Source: Flaveria trinervia (lineage: Eukaryota; Streptophyta; Magnoliopsida; Asterales; Asteraceae). Taken from it: a DNA stretch of 64,000 bases. Under the pieces are notes generated by a model. The model worked only from the letters and a program-made list of their open reading frames with translations. It had not been told where the DNA came from and did no database searches. Location of the stretch: contig CM046453.1 in assembly GCA_025506515.1 (NCBI GenBank), positions 6,045,410-6,109,409 of the forward strand. Reading direction: 5' to 3'. Positions 26,501 through 35,500 of the stretch are shown here, one piece after another; within the stretch, counting starts at the first letter, position 1, and each line of letters begins with the position of its first letter. A program made the translations under genes and the position numbers.

Positions 26501-29500
26501 TCTTCCTCGTCTTCCTGGTTGTAGCGGCCTTCTCATCAGTTAACCTGAAGGCCCGTTGAAGCTCCCCCGAGCTTCAACGTATCAGTCACGGCTGTATTTG
26601 CCCCTGACCCGTTCTCTGTCCCTACCGGCTCCCATTAAAACAAACTACCAGATCCTGGAACACCCTGAGAACAAACACTCTCCATATTTAGCAAGTAATT
26701 ATCTGGAGAGATTTTATTAGATGGAATATTAGTTCTTTTAACCCACTATCATCTAGGAACTGTAACTGAAGCACAACCTGTGCTCCCATTGCCACGAAAT
26801 CCTTTAACTGGTTTTCTTGAACTTTTCCATGCACATTCACTCTGAATCTTTCCTGTGACTCTAGGTTTCTTACTTGCAAAGCAAACCTTCTTCTGTCCAC
26901 GAGATTCTGTGAACTGGATTTTAGTCTTCTTCTGAACTGGAACGTCACTCCCTTCAAATGGTAAACTGACCATATACAATGAACCCATTTTCTTTCCACG
27001 AGCAATGATAAGATTCCCTTTAACATCTTTCCATTGCTTATTCCCGAACTTAACCTCATGTCCTTGTTCATCCAACTAACCGACATAAATCAACTGTTTT
27101 TTCAAATTAGGAATCACTCTGACATCTTTCAAAGTCCATGAACCAGCTGAAGTAACTAAATTTATGTCACCCATGCTCGTAACATCAAGAACATCATTGT
27201 TTGCCAGTCTTACCTTACCAAAATCACCCTTTTTTAGATTCTGCAATGTTTCGCTGCTGTGGGTAGCATGGAACGAAGCTCCAGAATCCATGACCCAGGA
27301 ATCCACATTGCTCTCCACGCTACAGATTAAAGCATCATCGTCTGAGTAGTCTGCTGCAGTGCTAACTTCTTTTTGATCATTCGGACACTGATTCCTGAAT
27401 TGTCCTACCTGTTTACAGTTCCAACAAGTCACATCATTTCGAGCCTTAGACTGACTTCTTTTCCTGTTCTTGCTCCCACTACCTCTGTTGTTCTTTCTTC
27501 CTCTGCCAACATTCAGTAATTCACTTGATGATTCACTTGAATTTCTTCGTCTGACGTCTTCACCCATAATGATATCCCAAATCCCTTTTAAAGTGAACAC
27601 GCTGGTGGAACTAGTAATCACTGTAACAGTACCAGCCCAACTATTAGGCAATGATGATAACAGTAGTAGAGCCTGAACCTCATCCTCGAATTTAATGCCA
27701 ACTGACCCAAGTCTTGACAGAATAGAGTTCAAGTTGTTGATGTGCATTAAACTGAACTTCCTCTTTCATCTTTGTATTAACTAGCTCTCGAATCAAGAAA
27801 ACTTTATTTGCTGCTGCAGGCTTCTCTTACATATTAGATACGCATCCATGATACCTTTCTCTGTAGTTTCCTTCAGAATGTTGAAGGCAACATCCTTTGT
27901 CAGCGACAATCTAATAATTGCCTTGGCCTTTTTATCTAAAATTTCCCACTCAGTTGCTTTCATCTTTTTGGTTTATCACCCAAGACAACATCCAAGTCTT
28001 TCTGAACAAGCAAATCCTCCATTTGCATTTTCCACTAACCAAAGTCGTTTCCATTAAACTTCTCAATCTGAAGTTTTCCGCTCTCAGCCATTATCTCAAA
28101 CTACAATCTGTTTACCAATCAAGTCAAGACTGAAAATAGAGTCAAACACAACTGTGTTGGACCAATCTTGACATTAATTAAAGTTAGAGGTCTATTTTCT
28201 GATTTATTTTGTAATTATCTGGTAAATAAAAGGATAGGTTTATCAGGTAGTTTTTCAGCTTTATCTTAAAAGGATTTGAGATAAAGCCTAATTTTTAGGA
28301 GTTGATTAGCTTGATGGGCAAGGCTGATTAAACTATAAATAGGGATAGTTTTTACTTATTCTTGGTAAGTTTTTCTGTCAATTAAATTGGAGAAGGAGTT
28401 CCAGAATTGTTCCTGCGTTTTCTGGTTGTTTCTGTTTGTTTTGTTCTAGTACCAATTTACTTCAATTGGTATCAGAGCACTGGTTAAGAGATCTGGGATT
28501 TTTAGTTGATCCAAAGTGGTGGATCAAGTACTTAAACAACCAATACAGCAGGTTTACAAGCGTCGATCAAAGGAGAGATCGATGGGAGACGCTGCAGCAC
28601 CAAACAACCAGCTAGCGCAGGTCGATAAAACAAGCAACCTTCCGTTTCAATGCCCGGTTCTAACTCCGACCAATTACCCGATCTGGTCACTTAAAATCAA
28701 GGCGATTTTCAAAGCTCATGGAATCTGCGAGGTGATTGAACCTGGGACAAATCCGGATCAGAAAAAAGACAATGCAGCCATAGCCTATCTTTACCAATCG
28801 CTACCTGAAGACCTTGTGTTGCAGATTGCAAGCTGTGAACATGCGAAAGACATTTGGGAATCAATCAAGACTCGACACTTAGGTGCTGAACGAGTCATGG
28901 AGGCACGATTGCAGTCCCTAAAAACCGAGTTTGATCTGATCAGAATGAAGGAAGGCACAACAGTGGATGACTTTGTGGGAAAACTCTTCGCAATTGCTTC
29001 AAAATCAGCCACCCTTGGATCCCCAATTGATGAAGCAGCCCTGGTGAGAAAACTTCTGACCAGTGTACCTGACAGCTTCATAAACATGGTGGCAACAATA
29101 GAACAGTTGGTTGATCTAAAAAAGGTCAAGTTCCAAGAAATCGTTGGAAGGCTGAAGGCATACGGAGAAAGAACTAATTCCAAGACCAATAACAGCCATG
29201 ACCAACTTCTATTATCCTACAGTGAATGGGAATCCAAAAGAAAGCAAGAAAAGGGCTTTGGTCGATGCCGAGGGAATGGCCAAGACACCCGTGGAAGAGG
29301 CCGAGGTCGTGGGCGGTCAGGTGGTCGTGGAAGGGGTGCAAACCGTGCTCAAAACTCCCAAGATGGAAACCAAAATTCAGAAAACTCAAAGAAAGATCGG
29401 TCTAAACTGCAGTGTTTCAGGTGCGATGCGTTTGGACATTTTTCAGCCGACTGTCCAACCAGAAGGAATGATGAGAAGGCCCATCTAACACAAGCCACCG

Positions 29501-32500
29501 CTGCCGGAACAACACGTGCTAATGCTGACAAGCCTGCGTTGTTAATGGTTGTAGCCGATCAAATCAAGAAGGAACTAATCTATGTGAATGAAGAAAAGGT
29601 ATTTCCGGCTAAATACGGGTCACATGATGATGGGCAATACATGTGGTATTTAGATACCGGGGCAACAAATCATATGACAGGCAATAGAAGTTTATTCTCA
29701 GCAATTGATACAAATATAGGGGGCAAAGTCAGATTCGGAGACGACTCAAGCGTGGAAATCAAAGGAAGGGGTTCTATTCTTCTCGAATGTAAGAATGGGG
29801 AACAAAGGTTGTTGACTGATATTCTTTACATCCCGTATTTAAAGAGTAATATTTTCAGCATCGGGCAAGCTGAAGGAGGGTGTGAATTAACAATTAAACA
29901 AGGAATGTTATCAATGTTTGAACCGGATGGGACCTTGTTAATGAAGACTCACAGATCACCTAATCGCTTGTATAAAATCAACCTAAAAATCGGTTCACTG
30001 GTGTGCTTAAAAACCAAGATTCATGATGCAGCTTGGTTGTGGCATGCCCGCCTTGGACATGTAAACTTTAACATCATCAAGCGCTTAGGGACGAGTGAAC
30101 TAGTCCATGGAGTACGGCCATTGACCACCCTTCACAACTATGCAAAGCATGTTTGGCAGGGAAGCATACGCGACAAAGTTTCCCTGACCAGACCACTTTT
30201 AGGGCCGCAAGACCACTGGAACAGGTTTACGCAGACCTATGTGGGCCTATGACACCTGCCACCGAAGCTGGAAATAGGTATATTTTGCTGTTTGTTGATG
30301 ATCACAGCAGGTTTATGTGGCCATTCATGTTAAAAACCAAGAATGAAGCACTTGAACGATTCAAGATATTCAAAGCTTTGGTTGAGAACCAATACGGGGA
30401 AAAAATAAAGGTCCTTAGAACTGATCGGGGTGGAGAATTTACATCCAAGGAGTTCAGTTTGTTTTGTGAACAAGCTGGAATTACAAGACAACTAACTGCA
30501 CCCTATACACCGCAGCAGAACGGTATAGTCGAAAGAAGAAACCGAACCGTGTTGAGCACAACAAGGAGTATTCTTAGTGCAATGAATATGCCACAAGTGT
30601 TCTGGGCGGAAGCTGTACGTCATGCAGTTTATGTGTTAAATAGGCTGCCCACGAAGATTCTGAAAAACCAAACACCATACGAAGCCTTAAAGGGATGGAG
30701 ACCAAGACTTGATCATCTACGGGTGTTTGGGTGTGTTGGATATGTAAAAACACCTTCAAACCATGTGAAGAAGCTCGATGACAGAAGTGTTCCCATGGTA
30801 CATTTGGGAACAGAACCAGGGACCAAGGCTTATCGCATGTACGATGTTGAGGGAAAGAAGGTGGTAATCAGTCGAGATGTTGTCTTTGATGAGGCACGTA
30901 AATGGGAATGGGATAAACACCAGCAGCCGAACAAAGAAGCTGAGTTTGTGATCGAGCCATTTGAAGCTGATTCAGCAGCCCAAAACAGCAATCATGAAGC
31001 CGATTCTAGAGCCCAAAACAGTGGACATGGACCTGCTGAACCTGGCAGCCCTGTAAGTCCACTGATTAGCAGCCCGTTTCAAGGAAACAACCCATTAACC
31101 CATGCTGAAACACCTGACTCAGCCTATTCTGAACTTAGCAACCCAGAATCAACTGTAAAAGGGCGTGGGCCAATGTTACCAAAGCTTCAAACAGACACTA
31201 TTGGTGAGTCAGACCCAACTATGGCAGAAGACGAGACTTTTGATGATACACCACCGCAAGGTATGAAAAATCTGTATGAAGTTTATGATCTTCTCCTCAC
31301 TGAAGGGGAACCAACAAACTTCAAGGAAGCTGCAGGGCATAAAGAATGGGAGCAAGCTATGGAAAGTGAGATAGCTTCCATTGAAAGATGCAACACTTGG
31401 GAGCTAATGGACCTACCCCCAGGACACCGACCCATTGGTTTAAAATGGCTTTATAAAATTAAAAGGGATGCAAATGGTGTAATTACAAGATACAAGGCAC
31501 GATTAGTCGCCAAAGGTTACATCCAACAACATGGTGTAGACTTTGACGAGGTATTCGCCCCAGTAGCCAGACTTGAGACGGTTAGACTCATTCTAGCATT
31601 AGCAGCACAAAGGGGGTGGAACGTTCACCACCTTGATGTTAAAACAGCGTTTCTACATGGGGAACTCAAGGAAAAAGTGTTTGTAACACAACCGGAAGGC
31701 TTTGTTAAGAAAGGGAAGGAGCAAAAAGTGTACAAATTAACCAAAGCTCTTTATGGCTTGAAACAAGCTCCACGAGCTTGGAATACAAAGTTAGATGGGG
31801 TTCTAAAGGAGTACGGATTCCAAAGGTGCAAACTTGAACAAGCCGTTTACACAAAAAGAACTCATGAAGGTTCATTGCTGGTAGGGATCTATGTGGATGA
31901 TTTGATTGTGACCGGAAATAACATGGAGAAAATTCTGCAATTCAAACGACAAATGGAAGATAAGTTCGAGATGAGTGATTTAGGTTCACTCTCCTATTAT
32001 CTCGGGCTAGAAGTGATGCAAGGCAATGATGGAACAAAAATTAAGCAATCAAGCTATGCAAAAAAGATACTACAGCAAGCTGGAATGTGGGAGTGCAATC
32101 CCACTAAATACCCAATGGAACCGGGACTGAAATTAACAAAGGAAGATGGCAGCAGCAGTGTAGATGCAACAGAGTACCGAAAAACAATAGGATGCCTTCG
32201 ATACTTGACTCATACGCGGCCAGACCTTGCATACTCAGTTGGATATGCAAGTAGGTACATGCAAGCCCCTAAAACGACTCACTATCAGGCTGTAAAACAG
32301 ATTCTCAGGTATGTAAAAGGAACTATAGACCTGGGCATCCACTACCGAAGGAATGGAAGCAATGAACTGCTGGGATTCAGTGACAGCATACTTTTAGCCG
32401 ATCCAGATGATGGAAAAGGAACCACAGGGCTGGTATTTTACTTTGATGATGGACCCATTAGCTGGTGCTCTCAAAAGCAACCAACAGTCGCTTTATCATC

Positions 32501-35500
32501 TTGCGAGGCCGAGTTTATGGCTGCAACTTCAGCAGCCTGTCAAGCGATTTGGCTAAGGGGTTTATTAGCTGAAATTACAGGAAGAAAAGAAGAACTTGTA
32601 CTCATAAAGGTGGATAATAAGTCAGCAATCAACCTGATGAAAAATCCTGTCTTTCACGGAAGGAGTAAACATATCAACATACGCTATCACTATATACGAG
32701 AGTGTGTAGAGAAAAATCAAATCAAGGTTGATTTCATTAGTGGGGATCAACAACCAGCTGATATTCTCACGAAGGCTCTACCAAAGATTAAGTTTGCTGA
32801 AATGAGAGAACTGTTAGGAGTAAAGAAGATTGAAGACTCTGGAAAATAACAAGAAGACTCAAGGTCAAGATTGGGGGGGTGATTGTTGGACCAATCTTGA
32901 CATTAATTAAAGTTAGAGGTCTATTTTCTGATTTATTTTGTAATTATCTGGTAAATAAAAGGATAGGTTTATCAGGTAGTTTTTCAGCTTTATCTTTAAA
33001 GGATTTGAGATAAAGCCTAATTTTTAGGAGTTGATTAGCTTGATGGGCAAGGCTGATTAAACTATAAATAGGGATAGTTTTTACTTATTCTTGGTAAGTT
33101 TTTCTATCAATTAAATTGGAGAAGGAGTTCCAGAATTGTTCCTGCGTTTTCTGGTTGTTTCTGTTTGTTTTGTTCTAGTACCAATTTACTTCAACTGTGG
33201 CCGACTGCCTGAACTTGCGTGTTGTTCTATTGAACACTACTCTTTTTTTTCTCAGTCTCAAAAAAATAGTTAACAAACGAGTTTAACAATACCCTTGAAT
33301 TCCCAACTTTGGATCTTGGTAATGATATCAAGAATACTTGGATAAAAATAATAACCCCACAATAACCACAAACAATACTCGGCTAAACTGACCAAAAAAC
33401 AACACCAAAACGAACCAATAACAGATCCTAATCGATAATCAGAAACTAAAACGAACTAGAGACGTAAATCTGTTTCTTAGTTTCTTTCTGATAGAACAGA
33501 ACGGATCACGGCTTCTTTCGATTGATGCGATAAAATATATATATTGCTTACTTTTTGTTGAATTCTATGAAGAAAACAGAAATAATGTTTCCTTTGTTCT
33601 TTTGTTCCACCAAACCAAATTATGATGGAGGCTTAATGGCCTTCTGCCATTTATTATTATTATTTTTACCATGACAAAAGAAGACAAAAAACAAACCTCA
33701 AACAAATTTCTTTTTTCTTCCATGTTTGGTTAAATTGGGGGTTATGACAAACTGAAAACAATGATCGGCTGGGACGGCGGCGATATTGCCAACCGCTAAC
33801 CCTAGATCGCACCACTCGCGTTGTGTTTCCCACTTGTGTAACGAGCCAAAGCTCTAATACCACTTGTCCCTATCTGGGTGTAGATCGACACACAAACACA
33901 ATCAAACTGTGAGAGAAAGTAATAACAAAGATGAACACGCGAGATTTAACGTGGTTTGGTCGATGTGACCTACGTCCACGGGCTGCAACCAGGATAATAC
34001 TTTTATTGTTTTCTGCCTCACTCGTGAGGAATTACAAGTACAATACACAATATAAATAGAGAAAATTAGGATTTACAACTTAATTCCCAAGAAAACCCTA
34101 ATGGGCCAAAGTTAAATAAAAAACGGGTCAAGTCTTTAATTTAATTAATCCGCCATTAAGTTGTCTTTTAACCTGAGCCCAAATCAAGACTCCACAAACC
34201 CAACACATGTCAGCCCAAAAAGGTTGTGGGACATTACAATGCGTCAGTGAATCATCATAGCAACATCTAACAAATGATAGTTTCTATGTTTAACAATACC
34301 AAAATTGTTATGGTGCATATGCACATCATGACTCATATAATCTCACAGTTTGATAAAAATTGTTTCAATCAAAATAGAACTATTTTTAACATCCCATATA
34401 AATCACGAAAAATAGAAAGTATATCATTTTTAATTCAAATAAAAAACCCAAATGGCTTGAGAATAATCATCAACAAACATAATGAAATATTTAAAATCAT
34501 TTGTCGAAGCAATTAGACAAGGTTGTCAAACATAACTTTGAACTAACTAAAAAAAGTAATAAGTTGGTTTGACTTTTTAAGGGAAATTAAAATACTTACT
34601 TGATTAGACTCTTTAGGGGATATGGATGTCTGGTTTGTTTTCCTTAACTCACAAATAAACTCATGAAAACATTTGTGACACCAAAGTCAACAATCCTGGA
34701 TGGCGAGCCAACAAAAAGAAGAAGAAGCTATACATGATTTTGTGGTGTTAGCTTGAGGAGTAGATGCTACCTAACATTGAATAGACATCTCTCGTTGAAG
34801 TGGTTAGTGATTGTATAGACTAAATTAGTAAATTATACTTATTTTACCCATGACACACACTCGTAGTTACATAATCACATGTATCTTCAAATTAGTGTGT
34901 AGGAATTTTAAGTGGTGTTTGGTTTGAACATGTATGTGTTCGTGAACATTCGGGGTGTTCTTTGAGGTTTCGTTTACATTCATTCTTGTATGTTCGTTTA
35001 GGTTTGTTTGTTCATTAAATATTTATATATTTTATAACTTTTTTAAGTTTAATTAATCTACCCAATCTTTATATCTTTTGCAATTTTTAATCCGCCAACA
35101 TTTATATTTTATAATTGTTTATGTTCATAAACACTTTGTAATATGTTCGTTCATAATCATGTATATGATTATTACGTCAAGTGCTTAGCTTTAAATAGTA
35201 TATGTTTGTTTGTGTTAGTAAATTGTTTGGTTATGTGTCCATGAGCAAGTTCAATTCCATAATAAACGAACACGAACAAGAATTCTCGTTCTATTATGTG
35301 TTCGTTAACCGTTCATGAAGATGTTCAATTCTTAATGAACGAACATGAACAAGGCTTCGATCGGTTCGGTTCATTTTCAGGCCTACTTCCACTCTCTAAC
35401 ATATCGCATAATACTAGGTTTTATCTAAACTAGTCAAGGTGATCACATATGACAAACCAATTCCATTTACATTCCATCCCACATGTCAAACTTTCACTTG

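Larger units (their letters stand above)
28155..33193 (+). mobile_element. young Copia LTR retrotransposon
   Basis: 5,039 bp, LTR to LTR. It is inserted into the 5' leader of the old Copia element, opposite in orientation. The flanks share actg (28151-28154 and 33194-33197); the exact 5-bp duplication is ambiguous by one base (aactg on the left, actgt on the right). It has a primer-binding site tggtatcagagc at 28467-28478 (initiator Met tRNA type), gag-pol in the order capsid, zinc knuckle, protease, integrase, reverse transcriptase, RNase H (the Copia order), and a ggggggg polypurine tract just before the right LTR. Confidence 0.93.
25592..34205 (-). mobile_element. old Copia LTR retrotransposon, reverse orientation, interrupted twice
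   Basis: The two LTRs (26091-26433 and 33865-34205) are direct repeats, and 5-bp target duplications catgt lie at 25587-25591 and 34206-34210. On the minus strand the 5' LTR is the right one, followed by a primer-binding site (gctctaatacca at 33851-33862, minus-strand TGGTATTAGAGC) and a gag start at 28091. It lacks most of pol: after the protease region and a segment with a VDEQGHEV-like motif, no reverse transcriptase or RNase H remains. It is interrupted by a younger Copia element and by a MITE in its left LTR. The LTRs differ at about 17-20 of roughly 335 sites, mostly transitions. Confidence 0.88.

Noticed and set aside
28791..29531. Minus-strand frames antisense to the young Copia gag
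   Set aside because: Their codon content mirrors the coding plus strand and they have no family features.
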